Positions 48,905-60,268 of a stretch of 64,000 nucleotides of DNA are shown here, one piece after another. Numbering within the stretch: the stretch's first letter is position 1; every line of letters starts with the position of its first letter. The translations under genes were made by a program, and so were the position numbers. The notes beneath the pieces were generated by a model. It had not been told where the DNA came from. It saw nothing but the letters and a program-made list of their open reading frames with translations, and did no database searches. Source of the DNA: Pseudomonas fluorescens (lineage in GTDB: Bacteria > Pseudomonadota > Gammaproteobacteria > Pseudomonadales > Pseudomonadaceae); assembly GCF_000802965.1 (NCBI RefSeq), contig NZ_JSAK01000002.1, positions 265,843 through 329,842 of the forward strand, written 5' to 3'.

Positions 48905-51900
48905 AGCGGAGTTTCCAGAGCAGCATCGGTACGCACTCCACGCCATTTATTGAAACGATGGCGCAGCTTGTCGAGATAGAGGTAAACCACCGGGGTGGTG
49001 TAAAGGGTCAGCACCTGGCTGAAGATCAACCCGCCGATGATGGTCAGGCCCAGCGGCTGGCGCATTTCCGCGCCTTCGGCACGGCTGAGCAGCAACGGCA
49101 AGGCACCAAGGATCGCCGCCAGGGTGGTCATCAGGATCGGCCGCAAACGTTGCAAACAGGCGTTACGAATCGATTCCAGCGGCGCCATGCCTTGCTGGCG
49201 TTCGAGCTGCAACGCCAGGTCGATCATCAGAATGGCGTTTTTCTTCACCACGCCGATCAGCAGGAACAAGCCGAGCAACGAAATCAGGCTGAATTCACCG
49301 CCCAGCGCATAGATCGACAGCAACGCGCCGACTCCGGCCGAGGGTAAGGTCGACAGGATGGTCAGCGGATGGATGTAGCTTTCGTACAACACGCCAAGTA
49401 CCAGATAAACCGCCACCAGCGCACCCAGGATCATCCACGGCTGACTCTTCTGGGTCGCAGCGAAGGCGTCGGCGGTGCCGGCCATTTTCGCGATGACATC
49501 TTCCGGCAGGCCCACCGAGGCAATCGCCCGTTCGATAGCGGCACTGCCCTGCTCCACCGTCACGCCTTCGGCCATGTCGAAGGCAATGCTTTCCGAAGCG
49601 AACTGGCCTTCATGGCTGACGCGGTCGTCTTCCAGGCTGTTTTCGTAATGAGCGATGGTCGACAGCGGAATCCGTGCGCCGTCGGCGGTAATCACCTGCA
49701 CCTGCTTGAGGGTGATCGGATCCTGGGCGTATTTCGGGTTGACCTCCATCACCACCTGATACTGGTTGAGGCTGTCATAGATCGTCGAAATTTGCCGCTG
49801 ACTGTAGGCGTTGTTCAGCACCGCTGTGACCATGTCCATGTCGACACCCAGGCGTTTGGCCTGGTCACGGTCGACGATCAGCGTCACTTGCTGCGCCCCA
49901 CGGCCCTCGCGGGCGTCAATCGCGGTCAGCTCCGGCAGGGCCTTGAGCGCGGTGACCACTTTCGGATACCACTCGCGCAATGCGCCCAGGTCTCCGCTTT
50001 GCAGGATGTAGGAATACTGCGACGAGGTCTGTTCACGACCGCCGCCGAATTGCAGGTCCTGGTCGGCCATCAGCATCAGCTGCGCGCCGGCAACCTTGGG
50101 CATTTCCTTGCGCAGGCGCTCAATGACCTTTTGCGCGGAAATGCTGCGCTCCTTGATCGGTTTCAGGCGCACCAGCATGAAGGCGTTGTTAGTGCCGTTG
50201 GTGCCACCGATGAAACCGGCAACGCTTTCCACCGCATCGTCCTTGAGCACGGCGCGGCGGAAAATTTCCATTTTCGGCTGCATCACGCTGAACGAAAGAC
50301 CATCGTCACCGCGCACGAAACCGATCAGTTGCCCGGTGTCCTGCTGCGGCAAAAACGTTTTAGGAACCACTACATACAGCGCAATGTTCACACCAATTGT
50401 TACGAATAGACTGAGCAAAGTCAGGCGCTTGTGTCGCAGTACCCAGTCCAGACTCGTTGCGTATTTGCCGACCATCCACTCGTTCGCCCGCTGGCTCCAG
50501 CGTTGCAGGCGGTTTTCCTGGCCCGGCGTGTGCGGCTTCAACCAGCGCGCGCAGAGCATGGGGGTCAAGGTCAGGGAAACGATCAGCGACACCACGATGG
50601 ACGCCGCCAGCGTAATGGAGAACTCGCGGAACAAGCTCTCGATGATCCCGCCCATGAACAGGATCGACAGAAACACGGCCACCAGCGACACGTTCATCGA
50701 CAACAGAGTGAAGCCAACTTCCTGGGCGCCGAGGTAGGCCGCCTTCATCGGCCGCACACCCGCGTCGATATGCCGGGAAATGTTCTCCAGCACCACGATC
50801 GCGTCGTCCACCACCAACCCCGTGGCGAGGATCAGCGCCATCAGCGACAGGTTGTTCAGCGAGAAGCCGTAGAGGTACATCACCGCAAAGGTGCCGACCA
50901 GCGACACCGGTACCGCAAGTGTCGGTATCAGCGAAGCACGGAAGTTACCGAGAAACAGGAACACCACCAGGATCACCAGCGCCACGGCGATCAGCAGGGT
51001 CATTTCCGCTTCGTGCAGCGTGGCCTTGATCACTGGCGAGCGGTCCATGGCCAGATTCAGTTTGACGCTGGCCGGCAGCACCGCCTGTAACGCCGGTAGC
51101 TGCGCCTTGATCTCGCTGACCGTCTCGATGATGTTGGCGCCGGCCTGGCGGTTGATCACCAGCAATACTGCCGCGTCGTCGTTGAAGAAGCCGCTGTTGT
51201 AGCGGTCCTCGACGCCGTCGCTGACTTTCGCCACATCCTTCAGGCGCAGGGCCGCGCCGTCCGCGTAGTGAATGATCAGCGACTCGTAATCCTTGGCTTT
51301 TTCCAGTTGATCGTTGGCCTGGACCTGCCACAGGCGCTGGCTGTCTTCCACCGAGCCCTTGGGCCGGCGCACGTTGGCATTGGCGATGGTGTTGCGCACG
51401 TCGTCCAGGGCCACGCCGTATTGGTTGAGCGCCTGGGGTTCAAGCTCGATACGTACCGCCGGCAAGGAACTGCCGCCGATTTGCACTTCGCCGACGCCCT
51501 GCACCTGGGACAAGCTCTGGGACAGAATGGTCGAGGCCAAATCGTAGAGCTGGCCTTTTTCCAGTACATCCGAGGTCAGCGACAGCACCATGATCGGCGC
51601 CTGGGACGGGTTGACCTTCTTGTAGGTCGGCATGCTGCGCATCCCGCTGGGCAGCAGGTTGCGCGAGGCGTTGATCGCTGCCTGCACTTCCCGCGCCGCA
51701 CCGTTGATGTCGCGGTCGAGGTCGAATTGCAGGATCACCCGCGTCGACCCCTGGCTTGAGCGGCTGCTCATGGTGTTGACCCCGGCGATGGCGCCGAAGG
51801 AGCGCTCAAGCGGCGTGGCCACCGTGGAAGCCATGACCTCCGGGCTCGCGCCCGGCAGACTGGCCTGCACCACGATCACCGGGAAGTCCATTTGCGGCAG

Positions 51901-52008
51901 CGGTGACACCGGCAACAGACCGAAGCTCACACCGCCCAGCAGCATGATCGCCAGGCTCAGCAACATGGTCGCGACCGGGCGCTTGATGAAAGGTCCGGAG
52001 AGGTTCAT
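48901..52008 (-). CDS. muxC: RND efflux transporter subunit MuxC
   Basis: A 1035-residue inner-membrane proton-driven pump protein of the AcrB/MdtC type, 12 membrane segments expected. It starts [20 protein letters not shown]. The family segments [20 protein letters not shown] and [20 protein letters not shown] are present, the second with the proton-relay Asp pair. [16 protein letters not shown] is in the second half, and the C-terminus has [17 protein letters not shown]. Its sister MuxB is encoded directly upstream with a 4-nt overlap. MuxB and MuxC are expected to assemble as a mixed trimer, like MdtB/MdtC, exporting novobiocin-, aztreonam- and macrolide-type compounds in P. aeruginosa. 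Confidence 0.92.
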   Translation of the reverse strand: MNLSGPFIKRPVATMLLSLAIMLLGGVSFGLLPVSPLPQMDFPVIVVQASLPGASPEVMASTVATPLERSFGAIAGVNTMSSRSSQGSTRVILQFDLDRDINGAAREVQAAINASRNLLPSGMRSMPTYKKVNPSQAPIMVLSLTSDVLEKGQLYDLASTILSQSLSQVQGVGEVQIGGSSLPAVRIELEPQALNQYGVALDDVRNTIANANVRRPKGSVEDSQRLWQVQANDQLEKAKDYESLIIHYADGAALRLKDVAKVSDGVEDRYNSGFFNDDAAVLLVINRQAGANIIETVSEIKAQLPALQAVLPASVKLNLAMDRSPVIKATLHEAEMTLLIAVALVILVVFLFLGNFRASLIPTLAVPVSLVGTFAVMYLYGFSLNNLSLMALILATGLVVDDAIVVLENISRHIDAGVRPMKAAYLGAQEVGFTLLSMNVSLVAVFLSILFMGGIIESLFREFSITLAASIVVSLIVSLTLTPMLCARWLKPHTPGQENRLQRWSQRANEWMVGKYATSLDWVLRHKRLTLLSLFVTIGVNIALYVVVPKTFLPQQDTGQLIGFVRGDDGLSFSVMQPKMEIFRRAVLKDDAVESVAGFIGGTNGTNNAFMLVRLKPIKERSISAQKVIERLRKEMPKVAGAQLMLMADQDLQFGGGREQTSSQYSYILQSGDLGALREWYPKVVTALKALPELTAIDAREGRGAQQVTLIVDRDQAKRLGVDMDMVTAVLNNAYSQRQISTIYDSLNQYQVVMEVNPKYAQDPITLKQVQVITADGARIPLSTIAHYENSLEDDRVSHEGQFASESIAFDMAEGVTVEQGSAAIERAIASVGLPEDVIAKMAGTADAFAATQKSQPWMILGALVAVYLVLGVLYESYIHPLTILSTLPSAGVGALLSIYALGGEFSLISLLGLFLLIGVVKKNAILMIDLALQLERQQGMAPLESIRNACLQRLRPILMTTLAAILGALPLLLSRAEGAEMRQPLGLTIIGGLIFSQVLTLYTTPVVYLYLDKLRHRFNKWRGVRTDAALETPL

Positions 52009-55000
52009 GGCTGCTCTACCGCTTCCACAGGCTCAGGCTTGCGACCCCAACGCCGACCCAAGCGGTCGAAATACAGGTAGATCACCGGCGTGGTGAACAA
52101 GGTAAGCACCTGACTCAACAGCAAGCCGCCCACCATCACCAGCCCCAGTGGTTGACGCAATTCCGCACCGGAACCGGTCGCCAGCATCAAAGGTACCGCA
52201 CCGAACAGGGCCGCCAGCGTGGTCATCAAGATCGGCCGGAAACGCAGCAGCGCCGCCTGATAAATCGCTGTTTCCGGGTCCATGCCTTGATTGCGTTCAG
52301 CATCGAGGGCGAAGTCGATCATCATGATCGCGTTCTTCTTCACGATACCGATCAACAGGATGATGCCGATGATCGCGATCATCCCCAGGTCGTTGCCGCT
52401 GAGGATCAACGCCAGCAAGGCGCCGACCGCCGCCGAAGGCAAGGTCGAAAGAATGGTGATCGGGTGGATGTAGCTCTCGTAGAGTACGCCCAGCACGATG
52501 TACATGGTCACCACCGCCGCCAGAATCAGCAGCAAGGTACTCGACAGCGAAGCCTGGAACGCCTCCGCCGCACCCTGGAATTGGGTCTGCACGCCAATCG
52601 GCATGCCGATGTCCTTCTGCACCTGTTCGATGATCTCGACCGCATTCCCCAACGCCGCGCCGGGCGCGAGGTTGAACGACATCATCACCGCCGGAAACTG
52701 ACCGATGTGAGTGATCGCCAGTTGCGCCTGACGCTCTTCGATATGGGCCAGGCTGGACAGCCGAACCTGACCGCCATCAGTGGTCTTGACGTGGATCTGG
52801 TCCAGCGCCTGCGGGCCGATCTTCTCGCCGGACTGCGATTGCAACACCACGCGGTATTGGCTGGCCTGGGTGTAAATCGTGGAAATCTGCCGCTGGCCGA
52901 AGGCGTCGTACAGCGCATCGGTGATGTTCGACACCGACACGCCGACCCGCGACGCCGCATCACGGTCGATCACCAGATAGACCTGCAAGCCCTTGTCCTG
53001 CAAATCGCTGGCAACGTCAGTCAGCTCAGGGCGATCCGCCAGGGCTTCCACCAGACGCCCGCTCCACAGGCTTAACAGTTCCGAATCAGGCGACGACATG
53101 CTGAATTGGTACTGCGTGCGGCTGACCCGATCCTCGATGGTCAAGTCCTGCACCGGCTGCATGAACAGTCGGATGCCCACCAGTTTGTCCAGTTCCGGTT
53201 GCAGGCGCGCAATCACTTCGGTCGCGCTCAGGTCGCGGTCGCTGTGGGATTTGAGGTTGATCAGCAAACGACCGCTGTTGAGCGTCGAGTTGTCGCCGTC
53301 GACGCCGATGTAAGACGACAGGCTCTCAACCGCCGGATCGGCCAGAATCACCTTGGCCAGTTCCTGCTGACGCTCGCTCATCGCCGCGAAAGAGATGGAT
53401 TGCGGCGCTTCGGAAATGCCCTGGATCACCCCGGTGTCCTGCACCGGGAAAAAGCCCTTGGGCACGACCATGTACAGGAACACCGTCAGCGCCAGGGTGC
53501 CAATGGCCACCATCAGGGTCAGCGGCTGGTGCTTTAGCACCCACTGCAACTTGCGCCCGTATGCGGCGATCATCCAGTCGATGAACGCGCCACTGGCCCG
53601 ATAGAAACGGCCCTGTTCTTCTTCCTTGGGCTCACGCTTGAGCAGACGCGCACACATCATCGGCGTCAGGGTCAGGGAGACCACAAGGGAAATCAGGATT
53701 GCCACCGCCAGCGTGATGGCAAATTCGCGGAACAGCCGCCCTACTACGTCTGCCATGAACAGCAACGGGATCAACACCGCAATCAGCGACAGGGTCAGGG
53801 AAATCAAGGTGAAGCCGATCTGTTTGGCGCCCTTGAGCGCCGCATTCAGCGGGCTGTCGCCCTCTTCAATGAATCGGGAAATGTTCTCCAGCATGACGAT
53901 CGCATCGTCCACCACAAAACCGGTGGCGATGGTCAGGGCCATCAGGGTCAGGTTGTTGACCGAGAACCCCGCGAGATACATCACGCCGAAGGTGCCGATC
54001 AACGACAGAGGCACGGCCACCGACGGAATGATCGTGGCACTGGCCCGGCGCAGGAACAGGAACGTGACCATTACCACCAGGGCGATAGCGATCAGCAATT
54101 CATGTTGCACGTCCTTGACCGAGGCGCGGATGGTCTGGGTGCGGTCGGTCAGTACGGTGACATCAAGACCGGCCGGCAGGTTGTCGGTGATGCTCGGCAA
54201 CAGAGCCTTGATCCGGTCCACCACCTCAATGACGTTGGCGCCAGGCTGACGCTGGATGTTCAGCAATACGGCCTGGTTTTCGTTGGCCCACGCTGCCAGG
54301 CGTTCGTTTTCCGCACCGTCGACGATTTCCGCCACATCCTTGAGCCGCAACGGCGCGCCGTTGGCGTAAGCCAGGATCAGGTTGGCGTAGTCCTTGGGCG
54401 AAGTCAGTTGATCGTTTGCATCGAGCATCGAAACCCGGGTCGGCCCGTCGAAGTTGCCCTTGGGCTGGTTGACGTTGGAGGCGCCGATCAGCGTGCGCAC
54501 GTCTGACAGGTTCAGGCCGTTGGCCGCCAAGGCTTCGGGGTTGACTTTGATCCGCACCGCCTGACGCTGACCGCCGGCAATGCTGACCATGCCGACACCA
54601 CTGATCTGGGCGATTTTCTGCGCCATGCGGGTGTCGACCAAATCATTGAGTTTGGGTAGCAACATGGTCTTGGAGGTAATGGCCAAGGTCAGCACCGGGG
54701 TATCGGCCGGGTTGACCTTGTTGTACACCGGGGGAGCCGGCAAATCCTTGGGCAACAGGTTGGTCGCGGCGTTGATCGCCGCCTGCACCTGTTGCTCGGC
54801 GACGTCCATATTGATGTCGAGACTGAAACGCAGGGTCAGCACCGACGCGCCGCCAGAACTGGTCGACGCCATTTGCGTCAGGCCGGGCATTTGCCCGAAC
54901 TGTCGCTCAAGCGGCGCGGTCACGGCACTGGTCATCACGTCCGGGCTGGCGCCGGGATACAGCGTCATGACGCGAATGGTCGGGTAATCGACTTGAGGCA

Positions 55001-55109
55001 AGGCCGACACCGGTAGCAAGCGATAGGCAATCATGCCGGCCAGCACGATGGCCAGCATGCTCAGGGTGGTCGCTACCGGGCGAAGGATGAACAGCCGCGA
55101 GAGATTCAT
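52005..55109 (-). CDS. muxB: RND efflux transporter subunit MuxB
   Basis: A 1034-residue RND pump protein paired with MuxC. It starts [20 protein letters not shown]. The proton-relay helix reads [20 protein letters not shown], the second half has [20 protein letters not shown], and the C-terminal helix region has [19 protein letters not shown]. It overlaps muxA at its start and muxC at its end by 4 nt each. In the related MdtBC pump one subunit drives proton flow and the other binds drug; which is which here is not shown by sequence. No frameshift or missing helix was seen. Confidence 0.92.
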   Translation of the reverse strand: MNLSRLFILRPVATTLSMLAIVLAGMIAYRLLPVSALPQVDYPTIRVMTLYPGASPDVMTSAVTAPLERQFGQMPGLTQMASTSSGGASVLTLRFSLDINMDVAEQQVQAAINAATNLLPKDLPAPPVYNKVNPADTPVLTLAITSKTMLLPKLNDLVDTRMAQKIAQISGVGMVSIAGGQRQAVRIKVNPEALAANGLNLSDVRTLIGASNVNQPKGNFDGPTRVSMLDANDQLTSPKDYANLILAYANGAPLRLKDVAEIVDGAENERLAAWANENQAVLLNIQRQPGANVIEVVDRIKALLPSITDNLPAGLDVTVLTDRTQTIRASVKDVQHELLIAIALVVMVTFLFLRRASATIIPSVAVPLSLIGTFGVMYLAGFSVNNLTLMALTIATGFVVDDAIVMLENISRFIEEGDSPLNAALKGAKQIGFTLISLTLSLIAVLIPLLFMADVVGRLFREFAITLAVAILISLVVSLTLTPMMCARLLKREPKEEEQGRFYRASGAFIDWMIAAYGRKLQWVLKHQPLTLMVAIGTLALTVFLYMVVPKGFFPVQDTGVIQGISEAPQSISFAAMSERQQELAKVILADPAVESLSSYIGVDGDNSTLNSGRLLINLKSHSDRDLSATEVIARLQPELDKLVGIRLFMQPVQDLTIEDRVSRTQYQFSMSSPDSELLSLWSGRLVEALADRPELTDVASDLQDKGLQVYLVIDRDAASRVGVSVSNITDALYDAFGQRQISTIYTQASQYRVVLQSQSGEKIGPQALDQIHVKTTDGGQVRLSSLAHIEERQAQLAITHIGQFPAVMMSFNLAPGAALGNAVEIIEQVQKDIGMPIGVQTQFQGAAEAFQASLSSTLLLILAAVVTMYIVLGVLYESYIHPITILSTLPSAAVGALLALILSGNDLGMIAIIGIILLIGIVKKNAIMMIDFALDAERNQGMDPETAIYQAALLRFRPILMTTLAALFGAVPLMLATGSGAELRQPLGLVMVGGLLLSQVLTLFTTPVIYLYFDRLGRRWGRKPEPVEAVEQP

Positions 55110-56422
55110 GCGCCGCCCTTTTTCGCCTTGTCGACAGGCGCCGGTTTAGTCGAGTTGACCGCCGACTTGCCTTGCAGGTGCCCGGCCGGGTTGGTCGGCA
55201 CTTGCTGCGGGTCGTTGACCACTTCCACGTCACTGCCGTCCTTCAGGCGATCGGTGCCCTCCAGCACCACGCGATCACCAGCGGAAAGGCCTTCGGTAAC
55301 CACGGTGTGTTCACCGTCACTGGCGCCGATCTTCAACTGACGGATCTTGACCTTCTTGTCGCCGTCCAGGGCATAGACGAACGTGCCGTTGGTGCCGAAC
55401 TGGATCGCTGCGGAAGGCGCGAGCACCACACCTTTTAGGGTGTCCGCCAGCAGGCGCACATTGACGAACTGATTGGGGAACAGCGACTGGTCGCGGTTCT
55501 CGTAGCGTGCCTTGAATTTAAGGGTGCCGGTGGTGACATCGATCTGGTTGTCCAGGCTTTGCAGCACGCCGGTGGCTTGCAGTTTGGTATCGCCACGATC
55601 CCAGGCTTCGGCGGGCAGCTTGGCACCGCTGCGATAGCGCGCCAGCACTACGTCGAGGCTGTTTTCCGGCAGGGTGAAGGCCACGCTGATGGGCTGGGTC
55701 TGAGTGATGATTGCCAGCGCAGTGGTGTCGTTGGCTGCCACCAGATTACCTACGTCCAACTGCCGTAGACCGACGCGTCCGGCGATGGGTGCGCGAATGC
55801 GGGTGAATTCCAGATTGAGCTTGGCGTCGTTGACCGCCGCCTGATTGGTCTTGACCGTGCCCTGGTATTGACCGACCAGCGCTTCGGCAGTGTCCAGGGT
55901 CTGCTTGGCAATGCTGTCTTCACGGAACAGGCCGCGATAACGCTCGACATCGACCTGGGCGTTTTTCAGTTGCGCCTGATTCTGCAGCAACGTGCCTTCG
56001 GCCTGGAGCAAGGCGTTCTGGTACGGACGCGGATCAATCTCGGCCAATAGATCACCAGCCTTGACCATCTGTCCTTCCTCGAAATAGATCTTCACCAGCT
56101 CACCGCCAACGCGGCTGCGCACGTTGATGGTGTTCAGCGCTGTCACAGTTCCCAGTGCCTTGTAATACAGCGGAAAGTCACCAGTGACCGCCGGCGCAAC
56201 ACGCACCGGAACCGGCCCGGAAGCGCCACCGAAACCCGGACGCATACCGCCCGACCGGCCCGTCTGCCCGGCCACGCCTTTCTGCCCCACACCCTCTTTC
56301 GGCGCAGCACTGCCGGGCCAGAACTTCCAGCACAGGACGGCGATGACCAACAGGACAAGCAGGCCAAACAGCCAGCGACGGGGACTACGGGAAGCGGAGG
56401 ATTGCATTGAGTGATCAACCAT
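55106..56422 (-). CDS. muxA: RND efflux periplasmic adaptor MuxA
   Basis: Membrane-fusion protein of 438 residues linking MuxBC to OpmB. One N-terminal membrane anchor ([15 protein letters not shown]) is followed by a Gly-rich stretch. The lipoyl/barrel-sandwich halves ([39 protein letters not shown]) lie on either side of a coiled-coil hairpin (about 135-195), and a beta-barrel with [12 protein letters not shown] follows. The C-terminus is Lys-rich. An ATG at 56407 is an alternative start. It is the first gene of the four-gene operon, with about 130 nt of upstream sequence after the tpx terminator for its promoter. Confidence 0.9.
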   Translation of the reverse strand: MVDHSMQSSASRSPRRWLFGLLVLLVIAVLCWKFWPGSAAPKEGVGQKGVAGQTGRSGGMRPGFGGASGPVPVRVAPAVTGDFPLYYKALGTVTALNTINVRSRVGGELVKIYFEEGQMVKAGDLLAEIDPRPYQNALLQAEGTLLQNQAQLKNAQVDVERYRGLFREDSIAKQTLDTAEALVGQYQGTVKTNQAAVNDAKLNLEFTRIRAPIAGRVGLRQLDVGNLVAANDTTALAIITQTQPISVAFTLPENSLDVVLARYRSGAKLPAEAWDRGDTKLQATGVLQSLDNQIDVTTGTLKFKARYENRDQSLFPNQFVNVRLLADTLKGVVLAPSAAIQFGTNGTFVYALDGDKKVKIRQLKIGASDGEHTVVTEGLSAGDRVVLEGTDRLKDGSDVEVVNDPQQVPTNPAGHLQGKSAVNSTKPAPVDKAKKGGA

Positions 56423-56555
56423 TGGGCGCGTGGGCTTCTTTTACATGAGGCTGAACGATAAGCACTGGCGGGTCTTAAGCAAAGCGCCTTTACCGGCAAT
56501 TTACCTTCGGCTTACGTAACAGGAGATTTGTCCAAGACACTGAAACACAAATGAA

Positions 56556-56581
56556 AACGGCCTGGGGAGGACCAGGCCGTT
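56556..56581 (-). terminator. Terminator of tpx
   Basis: AACGGCCTGG and CCAGGCCGTT form a perfect 10-bp stem with a 6-nt loop. Read on the - strand it is followed by TTCATTT, 20 nt after the tpx stop codon. It isolates tpx from the mux operon. Confidence 0.85.
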
Positions 56582-56600
56582 AACAATTGTAAAACTAGAC

Positions 56601-57101
56601 TTACTTCAGTACAGCAAGGGCCGCTTCATAGTTCGGCTCTTGACCGATTTCGCTGACCAGCTCGCTGTGCAGCACGTTGTCGTTCTCGTCCAGAACCACG
56701 ACGGCACGGGCAGTCAGGCCTTTGAGCGGGCCGTCAGCGATAGCCACGCCGTAGTTTTCGATGAACTCGGCACCGCGCAGGGTCGACAGGTTTTGTACGT
56801 TTTCCAGGCCTTCGGCGCCGCAGAAACGGGCTTGGGCGAACGGCAGGTCAGCGGAGATGCACAGCACCACGGTGTTGGCGACATCGTTGGCCTGGGCGTT
56901 GAACTTGCGCACGGAAGTGGCGCAGGTCGGGGTGTCGACGCTTGGGAAGATGTTCAGCACTTTGCGCTTGCCGGCGAAGTTTGCCAGGGTCACGTCGGAC
57001 AGATTGCCGGCAACCAGGGAAAAGGCTGGCGCCTTGGAACCGGCTTGAGGCAGCTGGCCGTTGACTTGAACCGGGTTGCCTTTAAGAGTGACTTGAGCCA
57101 T
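56601..57101 (-). CDS. tpx: Thiol peroxidase (atypical 2-Cys peroxiredoxin)
   Basis: Reduces lipid hydroperoxides and peroxide using thioredoxin; periplasmic in E. coli by early reports, otherwise cytoplasmic. The 166-residue protein has the peroxidatic Cys60 in [14 protein letters not shown] and the resolving Cys94 in [11 protein letters not shown], matching Cys61 and Cys95 of E. coli Tpx. The N-terminus [11 protein letters not shown] is typical. It has AAGGACTC upstream of the ATG. It is monocistronic with its own terminator. The length equals the family norm. Confidence 0.96.
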   Translation of the reverse strand: MAQVTLKGNPVQVNGQLPQAGSKAPAFSLVAGNLSDVTLANFAGKRKVLNIFPSVDTPTCATSVRKFNAQANDVANTVVLCISADLPFAQARFCGAEGLENVQNLSTLRGAEFIENYGVAIADGPLKGLTARAVVVLDENDNVLHSELVSEIGQEPNYEAALAVLK

Positions 57102-57322
57102 GAACGGAGTCCTTCTGAACGTTGGTGGTGGAGAATTTTGACGAGGCCGAAGTTAACCACGAAATTGTCCGACGACCTACTCTGGATACAAATTGTGATA
57201 ACCCGCCAGACAACGACTTCCCCGTAGGATCTGGCGATTGGTTTTTTTGTGAACAGCTGTCGATTCGGGCGTCCGCCATTCGACCAGGAAGCGAATCCTT
57301 CAAATCCAGTGGAGACAAAACC

Positions 57323-57748
57323 ATGCGATTCATGATCATCATCAAAGCCAGCCAGGACTCCGAAGCCGGCATTATGCCCAGCACCGAACTGCTGACCGCC
57401 ATGGGCAACTACAACGAAGAACTGGCCAAGGCCGGCATTCTCCTCGCGGGCGAAGGCCTGCACCCCAGCAGCAAAGGCGCCCGCGTGCGTTTCTCCGGCG
57501 ACAAACGCACGGTGATCGACGGCCCTTTCGCCGAAACCAAGGAACTGATCGCCGGTTATTGGCTGTGGCAAGTGAAGTCCAGAGAAGAAGCCGTCGAGTG
57601 GGTCAAGCGTTGCCCCAACCCGATGCCGGGCACTGAGGCCGAGATCGAGATTCGCCAGGTGTTCGAACTGGAGGACTTCGGCGCAGAGCTGACGCCAGAA
57701 CTGCGCGAGCAAGAAGAACGTGCATTCGGCCAAGGGAAGAAGTGCTGA
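57323..57748 (+). CDS. YciI-like (DGPF-domain) protein
   Basis: A 141-residue cytoplasmic protein of the YCII/DGPF superfamily: MRFMIIIKASQDSE, FSGDKRTVIDGPFAETKELI and GYWLWQVKSREEAVEW. The DGPFAE motif is intact. Such proteins are common next to ECF sigma factor genes and are thought to have a ferredoxin-like fold; their function is unsettled. The frame extends to 57122, but ATG 57323 begins the domain, with GGAG 9 nt upstream. No sigma factor lies beside it. Confidence 0.85.
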   Translation: MRFMIIIKASQDSEAGIMPSTELLTAMGNYNEELAKAGILLAGEGLHPSSKGARVRFSGDKRTVIDGPFAETKELIAGYWLWQVKSREEAVEWVKRCPNPMPGTEAEIEIRQVFELEDFGAELTPELREQEERAFGQGKKC

Positions 57749-57767
57749 CTGACAACTCAAAACATCT

Positions 57768-57899
57768 GTGGCGAGGGAGCTTGCTCCCGCTCGACTGCGC
57801 AGCAGTCGCCAATCAAGTAATCGCGGTGTCCCTGATACTCAGCGGTGACAGGTATTGGGGGCCGCTTCGCAGCCCAGCGGGAGCAAGCTCCCTCGCCAC
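57768..57899. repeat. REPIN (GTGGCGAGGGAGCTTGCTCCC type)
   Basis: GTGGCGAGGGAGCTTGCTCC at the left is mirrored by GGGAGCAAGCTCCCTCGCCAC (last 20 bases) at the right, with inner words CGACTGCGCAGCAGTCGC and GGGGCCGCTTCGCAGCCCAG. It starts 20 nt after the YciI-like gene. Confidence 0.92.
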
Positions 57900-58016
57900 A
57901 AAAAACAACGAAACAGGGACGTCCGCGAGATACTCACTATCAGTTCTGCTAGTAGACAGCCCAATCGCTGAGGATGAATCTAGAGCCCTGCCCTTGTGGA
58001 TATGGGAGTGTTTTCA

Positions 58017-59093
58017 ATGCGCGAAGTCATGCTCTGTCGCTATTCATATGATCCGCTTGACCGGCTCGTCGGGACATTACCGCTCAGTGACGCCGAATCC
58101 CAACGCTTTTACTGCAAGAACCTGCTCGCGACTGAGATTCAGGACTTTTTGACGTACTCGATTTTTCAACACGAAGTTCAGCCCCTTGCCCAGCTACAGG
58201 GTAATGAAAAAACGGTGAAAACCAGCTTGTTGGCCACCGATTTGCAGCGCTCGGTGATAAACGCCCTCAATTTGGATGACCACCACCCAATATCTTATTC
58301 CCCATACGGACATCGCCTTTCCGACAGCGGCCTGCTCAGCCTTTTTGGGTTTAACGGCGAACGACAAGATCCAGTGACTGGCGGGTATTGTTTAGGTAAT
58401 GGCTATCGGATGTTCAACCCGACGTTAATGCGATTTAACAGCCCGGATAGTTGGAGTCCTTTTGGGAATGGAGGTATCAACTCCTATGCGTATTGTATAG
58501 GGGACCCAGTTAACCAAAGCGATCCGCTGGGACATAGTCCCGCCGCCATACTTAGATTTAAAATAGCTTCATTCAATAAATTACATAAAGATTTAAGTCG
58601 CGCTTTTTCAAGGGCATCACGCGCAACGAGCAATAAAGCAAATCTTAAACAACACCAGGCAATTCAAGGACTCAATGTTATCAACGACGGCCGCCAACCC
58701 TCCGTCACCTTGACCAGAATGTCCCCTGCGAGCATATCCGACGCACAGAGCAAGCTGAAATATAAAGCAGCAGGGCAATTCAAAGAAAATCATGAAGCGT
58801 ATACGAAGGCGCAAACACAATATCAATTCAAAAATGGAATCCCCACTTCAAATCAGACAGCGCCATATGACCTGACGCCTTTTACAACTACCTTAAATCA
58901 TTTAAGAGATCAGAGAACCTATCAACAATTTTTTGATTCAAAATTAACACCTGAACAAATTTCACAAAAAATACGAGATACAAAATTGGCACGCGATCAG
59001 TTTCTGACCAATCTTCGGGGAAGCAACACGCCGCAAAGTCACTTCGCGCCCAGTTCAAAACGTAATGCACAGAATAATCTCAGTGATCGTTAG
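58017..59093 (+). CDS. Short Rhs-core protein with AT-rich polymorphic C-terminus
   Basis: A 358-residue orphan Rhs-type protein. Residues to about 172 form a single Rhs-repeat-associated core: YDPLDRLVG near the start, YSPYGHR, FNGERQDPVTGGYCLGNGYR, NPTLMRFNSPDSWSPFG and NSYAYCIGDPVNQSDPLGH. The last contains the DPLG (169-172) that usually marks the junction. The remaining 186 residues are basic and Gln/Asn/Lys-rich with no recognised fold, and are encoded by visibly AT-richer DNA. This core-plus-variable-tip design is known from toxin modules. ATG 58017 has GGGAG 8 nt upstream; 57996 is also possible. No secretion genes, VgrG or immunity gene are adjacent. The activity is unknown. Confidence 0.72.
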   Translation: MREVMLCRYSYDPLDRLVGTLPLSDAESQRFYCKNLLATEIQDFLTYSIFQHEVQPLAQLQGNEKTVKTSLLATDLQRSVINALNLDDHHPISYSPYGHRLSDSGLLSLFGFNGERQDPVTGGYCLGNGYRMFNPTLMRFNSPDSWSPFGNGGINSYAYCIGDPVNQSDPLGHSPAAILRFKIASFNKLHKDLSRAFSRASRATSNKANLKQHQAIQGLNVINDGRQPSVTLTRMSPASISDAQSKLKYKAAGQFKENHEAYTKAQTQYQFKNGIPTSNQTAPYDLTPFTTTLNHLRDQRTYQQFFDSKLTPEQISQKIRDTKLARDQFLTNLRGSNTPQSHFAPSSKRNAQNNLSDR

Positions 59094-59465
59094 TGATCGC
59101 TTTAGCCGCCCTCTTACCAACGCCCCAAAGAGTTCTTCAGAGCTACCGCGTCGTCATTATTAGCAGGCAAACCTATCCATGCCGCGGTTCTTGCAGAGGT
59201 GAAGTTTGAACGCGAAACGCTTCAAACAACGCCATTGCGTCGACCTTCGCCCACAACCCCCTGATTCGCATTAACTTTTTAGTACACAAAAATAATGAGA
59301 GTTTGCACACAAACCCAAAGAATTTCATTCCCTCGATTGGCTAAACGGTGGTTAACTGCTAGCGTCAACAAGACGTGTCCTACAGCCTTGATAGCAAAGA
59401 GACTACGTCGTAACGGCCATCAAGTGCCGGGTTGTCCATGTGAGCCACCAAGGAACCGGGGAATC
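59094..59465. other. Gap after the Rhs-core gene
   Basis: 372 nt with no gene that I can support. An in-frame extension of the next gene reaches back to 59295, but has no ribosome site and no conserved content. No immunity-like frame for the Rhs tail was found on either strand. Confidence 0.55.
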
Positions 59466-60257
59466 ATGTTGAACAAAATGGGGATGCACGCCTTTCTTCT
59501 GGCGACTTTGCTTGCGCCTCATTTTTGCGCCCAGGCGGAGAACGCCGAAACCGCGAACAAGAGCAACAACCCCCTGAACTTTGCGCCGGGAATGAGCGCT
59601 CAGGATTACTACACCCCGAAGTACTACGACTCCAATATCCATACCAATGACCTGATGATCCGCGGAACGCTGCCGGTTGCGCCCAATGACTTCATTGGTG
59701 TGCCGCAATTGCTTCGCGCCACGGCGCCGATCAGCACTCACCCCGATCCGAACAGCGGCTACAGCACCGGCGAAGGTGATCTGAACCTGTTCGATATTTT
59801 TCTGGTGAAGACCGAAGGCGTGCAGTTGGGCATTGGCCCGATGATCACCGCGCCCACGGCCGACCAGGACGAACTCGGCACCGGCAAATGGCAAGGCGGT
59901 CTGGCCGCCATTGCTATCGACTCTTCACCTCGCGGCCTGCTGGGTGCGCTGGTTCAGTATCAGAGTTCGTTCGCCGGCGACCACGACCGGCCCAACGTCG
60001 AAAGCGCAACCCTGCAGCCCTTCATCATCCATAACCTGGAAAAAGGCTGGTACCTGCGCTCCACCGGCATCTGGACATTCGACCTGAAGAACGACAGCCA
60101 CTACATCCCACTCGGTTTGGGTGGCGGCAAAGTGTGGAAGGACGGGGCTAATATCCTCAACGCCTTCATCGAACCGCAGTGGACCGTCGAGAAAAAAGGC
60201 GACGGCATGCCGCAATTCACGCTGTTCGTCGGCCTCAACGCCACCTTCGGTAAATAA
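59466..60257 (+). CDS. Exported outer-membrane transporter-like protein
   Basis: A 263-residue exported protein. The signal peptide is FLLATLLAPHFCAQA, cleaved before ENAE. The mature part alternates short amphipathic strands and includes IGPMITAPTADQDELGTGKW, WYLRSTGIWTFDLKND, YIPLGLGGGKVW and a final strand FTLFVGLNATFGK. The PTAxxDxLGTGK segment and the order of strands recur in the 62880 protein, so both appear to belong to the same barrel family. These are usually labelled transporter (SphA-like or phenol-degradation MetA type). ATG 59466 has GGGGAATC upstream. It starts a run of five closely spaced genes in the same direction. Confidence 0.7.
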   Translation: MLNKMGMHAFLLATLLAPHFCAQAENAETANKSNNPLNFAPGMSAQDYYTPKYYDSNIHTNDLMIRGTLPVAPNDFIGVPQLLRATAPISTHPDPNSGYSTGEGDLNLFDIFLVKTEGVQLGIGPMITAPTADQDELGTGKWQGGLAAIAIDSSPRGLLGALVQYQSSFAGDHDRPNVESATLQPFIIHNLEKGWYLRSTGIWTFDLKNDSHYIPLGLGGGKVWKDGANILNAFIEPQWTVEKKGDGMPQFTLFVGLNATFGK

Positions 60258-60268
60258 GGATTTTGTCT

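Noticed and set aside
59295..59465. N-terminal extension of the first transporter-like gene to 59295
   Set aside because: It would put 57 residues before an obvious signal peptide, and there is no ribosome site there.
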